Shown one piece after another: positions 1 through 5,033 of a DNA stretch of 6,125 bases. Below the pieces are notes generated by a model. That model saw nothing but the letters and a program-made list of their open reading frames with translations. It was not told the origin of the DNA and did no database searches. This DNA comes from Candidatus Mcinerneyibacteriota bacterium (GTDB taxonomy: Bacteria; AUK180; JAQVHJ01). The DNA is taken from NCBI GenBank assembly GCA_030630935.1, contig DAOVMD010000204.1, forward strand, positions 1 through 6,125, given 5' to 3'. Made by a program: the position numbers and the translations under genes. Each line of letters opens with the position of its first letter. The stretch's first letter is position 1.

Positions 1-14
1 ATCTTTATTTTCAT
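1..14 (-). CDS. Probable 5' end of a divergent gene, cut by the window edge
   Basis: On the minus strand an ATG lies at 14-12 and is followed by AAA ATA AAG before the window ends, giving M-K-I-K. It is preceded by AAGGAG (31-26), 11 nt upstream of the ATG, somewhat longer than the ideal spacing. A TAAAAT box lies further up at 40-35, without a clear -35 box. The start would be divergent from the OsmC operon, with about 115 bp between the two ATGs. Nothing can be said about the product. The call rests only on SD plus ATG, and a chance match is possible. Confidence 0.35.
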
Positions 15-76
15 TATATATAGTTCTCCTTGTTATTTTACCAACTTTTTTGGAGAAGAACCTTTTTGTTTTTTTC

Positions 77-105
77 TTGACATTAAACCAAAAATCTGAT
101 ATAAT
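77..105 (+). promoter_or_regulatory. Consensus sigma-70-type promoter of the redox/groES operon
   Basis: The -35 box TTGACA (77-82) and the -10 box TATAAT (100-105) both match consensus and are separated by exactly 17 bp. The spacer ends in TGA, so this is also an extended -10 (TGn). Transcription should begin near 112, leaving a leader of about 19 nt. The SD sequence GGAGG (116-120) sits 10 nt before the ATG at 131. No operator-like inverted repeat is evident over the boxes. By sequence this should be a strong constitutive promoter unless a regulator binds. Confidence 0.85.
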
Positions 106-130
106 CTTTGATTTTGGAGGATAAAAAACC

Positions 131-556
131 ATGGATATAAAAGTTAACTGGTTAAATAATATGACATTTGAAGGTTACGGTAAGACCGGAACCAATATCC
201 TAATGGATACTCCTGTTGATAAAGGCGGAGAAGATAAAGGACCGACTCCAAAAGAAATTTACTTAATGAGTGTTGCTGGGTGTACCGGTATGGATGTTAT
301 TAGTATTTTAAAGAAGAAAAGACTCACTGTTACCGGCTTCGAAATTGAGGTTTTTGCAGATGAGATTATTGATACCCACCCCCACATATTCACGAAAATA
401 AAGATTCACTACTCAATTATAGGTAAAGATTTAACAGAGCCGGCAATTAAACAGGCAATTGATCTCTCACAGAATAAATATTGTGGTGTTTCAGAAATGA
501 TGCGGAAGGCATTTGAAATTGAATATACATTTGAATTTAATAATGAGAAGGAGTAG
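131..556 (+). CDS. OsmC-family thiol peroxidase-like protein
   Basis: This 141-residue protein has the length and motif order of the OsmC/Ohr superfamily, closest in appearance to the YhfA-type subgroup. These are cytoplasmic, usually dimeric proteins; characterised members reduce hydroperoxides with a reactive Cys pair. Here the first Cys is C51 in the GPTPKEIYLMSVAGCTG segment (residues 37-53) at the head of the central helix. The second is C118 in NKYCGVSEMM. The catalytic Arg of true Ohr is not obvious, so organic-hydroperoxide activity is not assured. The start is fixed by an in-frame TAA at 122-124 and an SD GGAGG 10 nt upstream. It is the first gene of a four-gene operon with thioredoxin-fold proteins that could supply electrons to its cysteines. 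Family assignment is firm; substrate is unknown. Confidence 0.9.
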   Translation: MDIKVNWLNNMTFEGYGKTGTNILMDTPVDKGGEDKGPTPKEIYLMSVAGCTGMDVISILKKKRLTVTGFEIEVFADEIIDTHPHIFTKIKIHYSIIGKDLTEPAIKQAIDLSQNKYCGVSEMMRKAFEIEYTFEFNNEKE

Positions 557-560
557 TTAG

Positions 561-1574
561 ATGGAAAGATTCATTGATGAAGATTCGCAGAAGCAATTAA
601 AGGAATTATTTGAGAAGGAATTCGAAGGCGATATCGACATTCATCTTTATATTGGTGAAAAACCTAATGATTTTTCATTATTTTCAAAACAGATATTTGA
701 GGAATTATCAGAACTTGATTCCAGGATTAAACTGAATATTTACAATACACCAGAATCTCCTAACCCGTTAATTCCAATGTATCCTACTATCTGGATAGGA
801 AAAGATCTTGGGCATAGAATTTTATATTGGGGAGCACCATATCAACATGAATTTAATGGTTTAATAAACACGCTTCTGATTGTTTCTCAGGGGAAAACAG
901 ATATCCCCGAGAACCTGAAGAAATCTATTTCTGAGCTGGAGAAAGAAGTCAAGATTCATGTTTTTGTAACACCTCAATGTCCACATTGTCCTATGTCTGT
1001 TGTAACCGGACATAAAATTGCATTGGAATCAAATGGTAAGGTAACTTCTATTTGTGTTGAAGCTCAGGAAAACCCTGAACTCTCGAACCGATTTAATGTA
1101 TCTTCCGTACCACAACAAGTAATAAATGAAGACCTTGAATCCATTTCTGTTGGAGCTCCAAATATTAATACATTTGTTGAACAGATTCTTTCTTATGGTA
1201 AGGGAAAACCGGAAACAGTAATTGAAGCAAGGGAAGAAGTTCCAAAAGCTGAATTATTACTTCTTAAACCGGAAGAAATTAAGGATGTTCTAGAAAAACA
1301 TCAGAAAGTTGTGGCAATATTTACCGGTGATGAGTGCCAGGACTGCGAAGGAGTTAAGGACATACTTAAAGGAATGCTAAGCGAAGTTGGTGACTCTCTT
1401 AAGATCATTGAAATCGATTTAGGTTCAAAACGTGAGATTCCGGGATTTAAACCGTTTCCTATGATTCCAACTATTATTTCATTTGAAAAGAGCGAAGAAA
1501 AAGGAAGATGGATGGGCAGCCTACCTCCACCGGTTTTAAAAGCACAGATTAAAAAATTTTCAGAAAAGGATTAA
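561..1574 (+). CDS. Protein disulfide oxidoreductase-like protein with three thioredoxin-fold domains
   Basis: A 337-residue cytoplasmic protein (no signal peptide) that appears to contain three thioredoxin-like folds. Domain 1 (about 1-110) has a cis-Pro segment YPTIWIG (P75) but no CxxC. Domain 2 (about 125-213) has C140-P-H-C143 and the cis-Pro SVPQ (P184). Domains 1 and 2 match the layout of archaeal and thermophile PDO/glutaredoxin-like proteins, where one half is often inactive. Domain 3 (about 230-337) is an extra thioredoxin-like unit with C259-Q-D-C262 and cis-Pro MIPT (P303). A linker rich in Glu and Lys (about 214-235) joins it. The protein probably catalyses thiol-disulfide exchange, perhaps reducing the OsmC partner; this is inference. 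The SD AAGGAG (548-553) overlaps the end of the OsmC gene, 7 nt before the ATG, so translation is likely coupled. An unpaired C165 is also present. Confidence 0.82.
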   Translation: MERFIDEDSQKQLKELFEKEFEGDIDIHLYIGEKPNDFSLFSKQIFEELSELDSRIKLNIYNTPESPNPLIPMYPTIWIGKDLGHRILYWGAPYQHEFNGLINTLLIVSQGKTDIPENLKKSISELEKEVKIHVFVTPQCPHCPMSVVTGHKIALESNGKVTSICVEAQENPELSNRFNVSSVPQQVINEDLESISVGAPNINTFVEQILSYGKGKPETVIEAREEVPKAELLLLKPEEIKDVLEKHQKVVAIFTGDECQDCEGVKDILKGMLSEVGDSLKIIEIDLGSKREIPGFKPFPMIPTIISFEKSEEKGRWMGSLPPPVLKAQIKKFSEKD

Positions 1575-1584
1575 TAGAATATAA

Positions 1585-1833
1585 ATGAAAACACATAAAG
1601 TAATTGTATTTACTTCCCCATCATGTTCCTGGTGTAGAAAAGTAAAGGACTATCTTAAGAAAAACAAAGTTAGATTCACAGAAATTGATATTGTTAAAAA
1701 ACCTGAAGCAGCAAGAGATATTCAGAAAAAAACAGGACAGATCGGAGTACCTGTAATATTGATTAATAACAGAGCAGTTGTTGGATTTAATAAAGATAAA
1801 ATTGATAGAATGTTAGAACTAAAAAAACATTAA
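1585..1833 (+). CDS. Small glutaredoxin, YruB/NrdH type
   Basis: A compact 82-residue single-domain glutaredoxin. The active site is C14-S-W-C17 after the first beta strand (VIVFTSPSC). It is followed by a KKNKVRFTEIDI strand, the cis-Pro element GQIGVPV (P56) and the loop NNRAVVGFNKDKID. The GVPV plus VVGF signature is typical of the YruB/NrdH-like group, which usually takes electrons from thioredoxin reductase rather than glutathione. It likely passes reducing equivalents to proteins such as ribonucleotide reductase or peroxidases; the partner here is unknown. It is third in the operon, 10 nt after the previous stop. Its own SD is poor (AAAAGGA at 1564-1570 is 14 nt away), so translation probably depends on ribosomes finishing the upstream gene. 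Confidence 0.9.
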   Translation: MKTHKVIVFTSPSCSWCRKVKDYLKKNKVRFTEIDIVKKPEAARDIQKKTGQIGVPVILINNRAVVGFNKDKIDRMLELKKH

Positions 1834-1847
1834 AAGGAGGTTTCCTA

Positions 1848-2123
1848 ATGGGTATCAAAATTAAACCCTTAAAGGACAGAGTTCTTATTCAGCAAATCGA
1901 GGAAGCACCAGAAAAAGTCGGGAATTTATATGTTCCTGATACTGCAAAAGAAAAACCGCAGATTGGAAAGGTTATTGCAGTTGGTACAGATGAAGATATT
2001 CAAAAAACCATAAAACCTGGTGATAAAATTATCTATGCTAAGTACGGTGGAACTGAAATCAAGTACGAAGGTGAGAAGTATCTAATCGTCTCAGCGGATG
2101 ATATTCTGGCAATTCTCGGATAA
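1848..2123 (+). CDS. groES: Co-chaperonin GroES (10 kDa chaperonin)
   Basis: A 91-residue protein matching GroES along its length. It has the N-terminal IKPLKDRVLI strand, a mobile loop (about 17-34) ending in the hydrophobic tripeptide LYV before PDTAKEKP, then IGKVIAVG, the PGDKIIYAKYGGTEIK segment, and the C-terminal YLIVSADDILAIL. It forms the heptameric lid of the GroEL folding chamber; LYV occupies the IVL position that contacts GroEL. The SD AAAGGAGG (1833-1840) is the strongest in the window, 7 nt from the ATG and overlapping the previous stop codon, which would raise its translation above the other operon genes. No groEL follows: a terminator comes directly after. GroES here is last in a redox operon, so GroEL must be encoded elsewhere, and this could be a second GroES copy. 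Confidence 0.95.
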   Translation: MGIKIKPLKDRVLIQQIEEAPEKVGNLYVPDTAKEKPQIGKVIAVGTDEDIQKTIKPGDKIIYAKYGGTEIKYEGEKYLIVSADDILAILG

Positions 2124-2150
2124 TTGTAGAATATAGATTTAATCCAATTT

Positions 2151-2190
2151 AAGAAAGGTATGGTTAAATAATCATACCTTTCTTTGTTTA
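2151..2190 (+). terminator. Intrinsic terminator of the redox/groES operon
   Basis: A perfect 12-bp stem is formed by AAGAAAGGTATG (2151-2162) and CATACCTTTCTT (2173-2184), with a 10-nt loop and then the T-rich stretch TTTCTTTGTTTA on the plus strand. It lies 28 nt after the groES stop. The right arm is also coding DNA: it contains the stop codon and last codons of the converging minus-strand methyltransferase gene. On the minus strand the hairpin is followed only by AAATTGG, so termination there should be weaker. Confidence 0.82.
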
Positions 2191-2945
2191 TAGAGCAAAC
2201 TCAATATTATCCCGCCAGCAACCCCAACATTTAGTGATTCAATACTTTCCTGACCGGGAATCTTTAATCGATAATCAGAATAATTTAATAAATCTTCACT
2301 GACACCTGATGGTTCATTACCAAAAATTATAACTGACTTTTCCGGAAATGAAAATTCATATAAATTTTCTCCGGTCTGGGAAGTGGAACTGATTATCTTA
2401 AATTTTTGAATTTTAAATTCTTCAATTATTTCTTTTAATTCACCGGAATAAATATGAAATTTAAAATTATTAAATATTGCACCGGCTGAACTACGTATCA
2501 CTTTTGGAGAGAATAACTCTACACAATTATTTAAAACTACATCAAAAAAACCGAACCAGGCAAGTGTTCTCAATAATGTTCCCAGGTTACCCGGTTCACG
2601 GATCCTGTCAAAAAAAATGATATTGTTTGAAAATTCCCTTAGATCAGAAATAAAATAATTTTCAGGCAATAAAGCTGTTGAAATTACTCCCTGTGGCGTT
2701 TTTGTTGTTGAAATATACTCAAGCTCGTCTTTTGTGATTTGCTCAGTTTGAAATTCTAAAGATTCTATATAATTTATTATGCTCTTCTCTAAAACTTCAG
2801 GGCAGTAATATATAGAATTTACCCAACCTGAACGCTTTTTGAAAAGTATTTCATTGTTCTTAATACCTTCGATAATAAACTGGTTATCTAACACTCGGAA
2901 TTTCTTCTGATGTAATTTCCTTACTTCTTTAAGACTGTTACGCAT
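2172..2945 (-). CDS. SpoU/TrmH-family RNA 2'-O-ribose methyltransferase
   Basis: A 257-residue SPOUT-class enzyme expected to transfer a methyl group from SAM to a ribose 2'-OH in rRNA or tRNA. The N-terminal part (about 1-95) resembles the substrate-binding domain of this family and ends in the typical STTKTPQGVIS. The knotted catalytic domain carries all three motifs. Motif 1 is DRIREPGNLGTLLRT with N120 and R126; motif 2 is FGNEPSGVSEDLL (208-220); motif 3 is IPGQESIESLNVGVAGGI with N239. RSSAGAIFNN (151-160) is also characteristic. The target nucleotide cannot be read from sequence, so RlmB, TsnR-like and other members remain possible. Start: AAGGAG (2956-2951) lies 5 nt before the ATG. 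Its stop codon lies inside the terminator stem of the converging groES operon. Confidence 0.92.
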   Translation of the reverse strand: MRNSLKEVRKLHQKKFRVLDNQFIIEGIKNNEILFKKRSGWVNSIYYCPEVLEKSIINYIESLEFQTEQITKDELEYISTTKTPQGVISTALLPENYFISDLREFSNNIIFFDRIREPGNLGTLLRTLAWFGFFDVVLNNCVELFSPKVIRSSAGAIFNNFKFHIYSGELKEIIEEFKIQKFKIISSTSQTGENLYEFSFPEKSVIIFGNEPSGVSEDLLNYSDYRLKIPGQESIESLNVGVAGGIILSLLYKQRKV

Positions 2946-2962
2946 ATTTTCTCCTTTTGAAA

Positions 2963-2991
2963 ATTATAACATAGAATATAATTCTTTTCAA
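2963..2991 (-). promoter_or_regulatory. Sigma-70-type promoter of the RNA methyltransferase gene
   Basis: Read on the minus strand, TTGAAA (2991-2986) and TATAAT (2968-2963) are separated by 17 bp, and the spacer ends in TGT, an extended -10. Transcription should begin near 2956, so the mRNA would start at or just before the SD AAGGAG (2956-2951), with a leader of only about 11 nt. The repeat array begins 18 bp upstream of the -35 box, so it abuts the promoter. Confidence 0.8.
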
Positions 2992-3008
2992 GTATTAAAA
3001 AAACAATT

Positions 3009-3237
3009 GTTAAATTGTTTAAATGTTAATAAAACGTTCAAGTGCTAAAGATGTTTTGATAGTTAAATTGTTTAAATGTTAATAAAACGTTGAAGTGTTT
3101 AACAAGTTACAATAGTTCAATGGTTGAAATGTTTATAAAAACGTTAAAGTGTTATTGTAGAGACGTGCCATGGCACGTCTGATAGTTAAACTGTTAAAGT
3201 GTTTATGAAATGTTTAAGTGTTAAAAACGTTTAAGAG
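3009..3237. repeat. Array 1 of an AT-rich 53-bp repeat: four degenerate units
   Basis: Units begin at 3009, 3062, 3115 and 3185 with GTTAAATTG or close variants. The first three are spaced exactly 53 bp. The first 30 bases of units 1 and 2 are identical (3009-3038 and 3062-3091). A typical unit contains ATAAAACGTT around its middle and ends in GATA. Each unit splits into six blocks of about 8-11 bases resembling TTAAAGTG, so it may have grown from a shorter repeat. Unit 3 is interrupted by a palindrome, which shifts unit 4. No open frame runs through the array. The same repeat recurs at 4422-4544 and 4774-4826. Confidence 0.85.
3161..3180. repeat. Perfect 20-bp palindrome inside repeat array 1
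   Basis: AGACGTGCCATGGCACGTCT is its own reverse complement. It sits in the tail of the third 53-bp unit and is the most GC-rich element of the array. Preceding bases (TTGTAG) resemble the left flank of known GTAGAGACG...CGTCTCTAC palindromic repeats found in several phyla; the matching right flank is absent. It may be a small inserted, right-truncated palindromic element, but a protein-binding site is also possible. Confidence 0.75.
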
Positions 3238-3240
3238 TTC

Positions 3241-3303
3241 GAGTAAGAGACGATTGAGATAAGAAACTCCCCGATTAGGGGAGCTAACTCTTACTTCTTA
3301 CTC
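3241..3303. repeat. Imperfect inverted repeat with a CTCCCC/GGGGAG inner hairpin
   Basis: Outer arms GAGTAAGA (3241-3248) and TCTTACTC (3296-3303) are exact complements. An inner stem CTCCCC (3267-3272) and GGGGAG (3278-3283) closes on a 5-nt loop. The bases between do not pair well. The structure could be an extended hairpin in RNA from either strand, or a degenerate miniature element. It lies between the end of the ARPP-1 gene and the methyltransferase promoter. Confidence 0.6.
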
Positions 3304-3309
3304 TAACTG

Positions 3310-3329
3310 AAGTTTTCGAGAGAAAACTT
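3310..3329. repeat. 8-bp hairpin with a GAGA loop
   Basis: AAGTTTTC (3310-3317) pairs with GAAAACTT (3322-3329) around the loop GAGA, a GNRA tetraloop if transcribed from the plus strand (the minus-strand loop would be TCTC). No T-run follows on either strand, so it is not a standard terminator. Confidence 0.6.
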
Positions 3330-3334
3330 TGAGG

Positions 3335-3360
3335 GGGCGGGGTTTTAATTAACCCCGCCC
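3335..3360 (-). terminator. GC-rich 10-bp hairpin downstream of the ARPP-1 gene, possible transcript end
   Basis: GGGCGGGGTT (3335-3344) and AACCCCGCCC (3351-3360) form a perfect stem around a 6-nt loop, far more GC-rich than its surroundings. It lies 36 bp beyond the stop codon of the minus-strand ARPP-1 gene, the right place for a terminator or a 3'-end stabiliser. After the stem the minus strand reads CCTCAAAGTTTTC, with no good U-tract, so intrinsic termination is uncertain. A run of seven T lies before the hairpin on the minus strand. Confidence 0.45.
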
Positions 3361-3395
3361 TATTAAGTAAAAAAACGGAGGTCACGAAAGTTTTA

Positions 3396-4346
3396 TTACT
3401 TATTATAGAAATTTAAATGAAGATCATTACCTTCTTCATCTTTTACTCTGGTTCCTTTCACTTTTTTAGAATCAACTTTTTCCTGATCAGTATTATGTAT
3501 GGATTCTTTATGTTTTGACTTTGCTGTTAATGCTTCTTGTAGGAATTTCTCTGCTTCGCTTCTTGAAGGAAGTTTCCTGGATATTTCAACATCAATTGCA
3601 TCGATTACATACGCTTCGAGTAATGCGTCCCATTTCTTTAAGAATAAACTTCGATTCCCAAATACATCCAGGACCACATCTGTACCTATATATACAACAA
3701 CCCCAACCATATTTTTATTATTAGCCGGGAGATCTAAAAATGGTGCTTTAATTTGTTTTATCTTTTTACTTATCTCTTTGCTATTATAAATCTCTGTGTA
3801 ATTACCTGTTTTATTTTTTGTTCCTAATTTCTCATTCTGTTTTGCAACGTTTTCCCAAACTGCAGATTGACTGCCATCATTATTAGCAGCACTTCTTACC
3901 TTAGCAGTGACAATTTGATTTTTTGACTTAAATTCTTTCTCCTGATAAGTCCACCTGCCCTGTTCAACACAGAACACAGGAATCTTAACATTCTTTGCTA
4001 ACGGCTTTATAATGATGTCAATCCCTATTGTCCTGTTCTGCTTTGCACCTTCAATAATCTCACCAGCCATTATATAAATAGGACGACGCGATCTATTAGT
4101 TGCTTTCAATGTGTTTACTGTACCACCTTCTGAAACTTCCACTATTACAAGAAGGTCTTCCTTAGTCGCCTCTTCAAGTGAAAGATAGTCCTTGGGCGCA
4201 ACCTTGGTATCTTTATTCAACACTGGAAAAATCGTTATGGCCTTATATGTTACCGGGTCACCTATTGTGAAATCCGCGGCATTAACACTTATTAATAAGG
4301 TTACAATAAAAAGACCAACCACCAAAATCTTTGAGAAGATTTTCAT
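3396..4346 (-). CDS. Exported ARPP-1 (DUF6569) family protein of unknown function
   Basis: A 316-residue protein with a signal peptide: K2 and K6, a hydrophobic core (about 7-21), and a likely cleavage after VNA (A23). There is no lipobox Cys, so it should be soluble and outside the cytoplasmic membrane. The mature part carries the marks of the ARPP-1 family. These are an ITIFPVL strand, YLSLEEA (54-60), the AGEIIEGAKQNR block (94-105), KIPVFCVEQGRW (121-132) and a C-terminal VVYIGTDVVLDVFGN segment followed by LFLKKWDALLEAYVIDAI. The strict GAKQNR and VEQGRW blocks suggest a conserved site, but no activity is established to my knowledge. The last 45 residues are Lys/Glu-rich and probably disordered. 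The SD AAGGAG (4360-4355) lies 8 nt before the ATG. No convincing promoter was found upstream: TTGAAA (4408-4403) is too far from the nearest -10-like sequence. It stands alone, bordered on both sides by the 53-bp repeats. Confidence 0.85.
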   Translation of the reverse strand: MKIFSKILVVGLFIVTLLISVNAADFTIGDPVTYKAITIFPVLNKDTKVAPKDYLSLEEATKEDLLVIVEVSEGGTVNTLKATNRSRRPIYIMAGEIIEGAKQNRTIGIDIIIKPLAKNVKIPVFCVEQGRWTYQEKEFKSKNQIVTAKVRSAANNDGSQSAVWENVAKQNEKLGTKNKTGNYTEIYNSKEISKKIKQIKAPFLDLPANNKNMVGVVVYIGTDVVLDVFGNRSLFLKKWDALLEAYVIDAIDVEISRKLPSRSEAEKFLQEALTAKSKHKESIHNTDQEKVDSKKVKGTRVKDEEGNDLHLNFYNK

Positions 4347-4421
4347 TCTGCACTCTCCTTTTTTGAAATTCTAAATATAATTACGTGGAGAATTACAATA
4401 AATTTCAAAAGAAACAAGAGA

Positions 4422-4544
4422 GTTAAATGGTTAAAATGTTAAAATAATGTGTAAATGCTAAAGATGCTATGATAGTTAAATAGTTCAAGTGTTTATAAAA
4501 CGTTAAAGTGTTAAAAATGTGACGATAGTTTAATTGTTAAAGTG
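4422..4544. repeat. Array 2 of the 53-bp repeat: two full units and one partial
   Basis: Units start at 4422, 4475 and 4528, again spaced exactly 53 bp. They share the GTTAAAT start and GATA end with array 1; the second also has ATAAAACGTT. The third unit stops after 17 bases, where unrelated sequence begins (4545). The array lies about 75 bp upstream of the ARPP-1 start codon, just as array 1 lies just upstream of the methyltransferase promoter. Confidence 0.82.
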
Positions 4545-4773
4545 CTATAGTTTCGCTTCTCTCCACATTTATGATTTATGATTGAATATTTTTAATTGAT
4601 AATCCGATTTGCATTATGTATTATAATGCTTTAACTCAGAGCGATGTTTCTTAACATGAAATCTTTTAATTATCCTTAATTGCCAAATGAATGTAAATTC
4701 TATTCTGCTCTTTGTTCTCTGCTATTTGCTTTCTGCTAAAGCAACAGAGTTGCTTTAGCATGCTTTGCATGTG
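4545..4773. other. Non-coding segment interrupting the 53-bp repeat
   Basis: About 229 bp of sequence unlike the repeat, lying between the partial unit that ends at 4544 and the repeat fragment that resumes at 4774. It has no gene-like open frame and no terminal inverted repeat. It contains short TTTATGATT-type repeats near 4568-4582 and a strong hairpin near its right end. It may be inserted DNA, or older sequence over which repeat copies spread. Confidence 0.5.
4734..4760. repeat. 11-bp perfect hairpin
   Basis: TGCTAAAGCAA (4734-4744) pairs with TTGCTTTAGCA (4750-4760) around the 5-nt loop CAGAG. The bases just after, TGCTTTGCATG, partly repeat the right arm. Neither strand has a following T-run, so it looks like a REP-type palindrome or a structured RNA element rather than a terminator. 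Confidence 0.65.
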
Positions 4774-4826
4774 TTTAAGTGTTAAAAATGTGACGATAGT
4801 TTAATTGTTAAAGTGTTAATAAATTG
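4774..4826. repeat. Block 3 of the 53-bp repeat: two partial units
   Basis: The last 25 bases of one unit (4774-4798, ending GATA) run into the first 28 bases of another (4799-4826). The 39 bases 4777-4815 are identical to 4506-4544 in array 2, so this is a recent copy of that stretch and not an independently drifted one. Confidence 0.8.
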
Positions 4827-4953
4827 ATAGCACAATAACATTCAGTCGGTTTCAAGTAATCTCTTACAAGTCTCGTTCAAGTTCATGTTATTTTTTTTGT
4901 TCTCGTTAGTTTTTTAATAGGGAACCCTACGTGGTTCTTTACTCGTCAGTTCT

Positions 4954-4972
4954 CCCGATGTAAAAAATCGGG
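4954..4972. repeat. CCCGAT/ATCGGG hairpin
   Basis: CCCGAT (4954-4959) pairs with ATCGGG (4967-4972) around a 7-nt A-rich loop. It is GC-rich against its background. The plus strand continues with ATCACTTCCCTTTG and the minus strand with GAGAACTGACG, so neither side has a proper terminator tail. Confidence 0.5.
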
Positions 4973-5033
4973 ATCACTTCCCTTTGTTCGTCAACCTGCT
5001 TTATATATTTCTTTTTTTTTTGTTTTATCTGCA

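Noticed and set aside
24-57. TTCTCC/GGAGAA hairpin followed by a T-rich run as a terminator of an upstream gene
   Set aside because: Only 6 bp with a 22-nt loop. The TTCTCC arm is better explained as the complement of an SD on the minus strand.
1-124. Two plus-strand frames open from the left edge (to 99 and to 124), as if an upstream gene ended here
   Set aside because: Both run through the consensus promoter and the SD, and their T-rich content gives Phe/Leu-rich low-complexity peptides. Open by composition and not by coding.
3009-3237. CRISPR array
   Set aside because: The 53-bp units are contiguous with drifted sequence throughout. There are no constant repeats alternating with unique spacers and no cas genes nearby.
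3499-3789. Plus-strand open frames (also 3515-3724 and 4192-4374) opposite the ARPP-1 gene
   Set aside because: They lie antisense within or across the start of a well-supported gene, lack convincing SD sequences and have unnatural Ser/Phe-rich composition.
4954-4972. Intrinsic terminator
   Set aside because: The stem is only 6 bp, neither strand continues with a U-tract, and no gene ends nearby on either strand.
4861-5000. Series of CTCGT/TTCGT motifs as a regulator-binding array
   Set aside because: Intervals are irregular (about 30, 40 and 45 bp) and the motif is short, so chance in T-rich DNA is enough to explain it.
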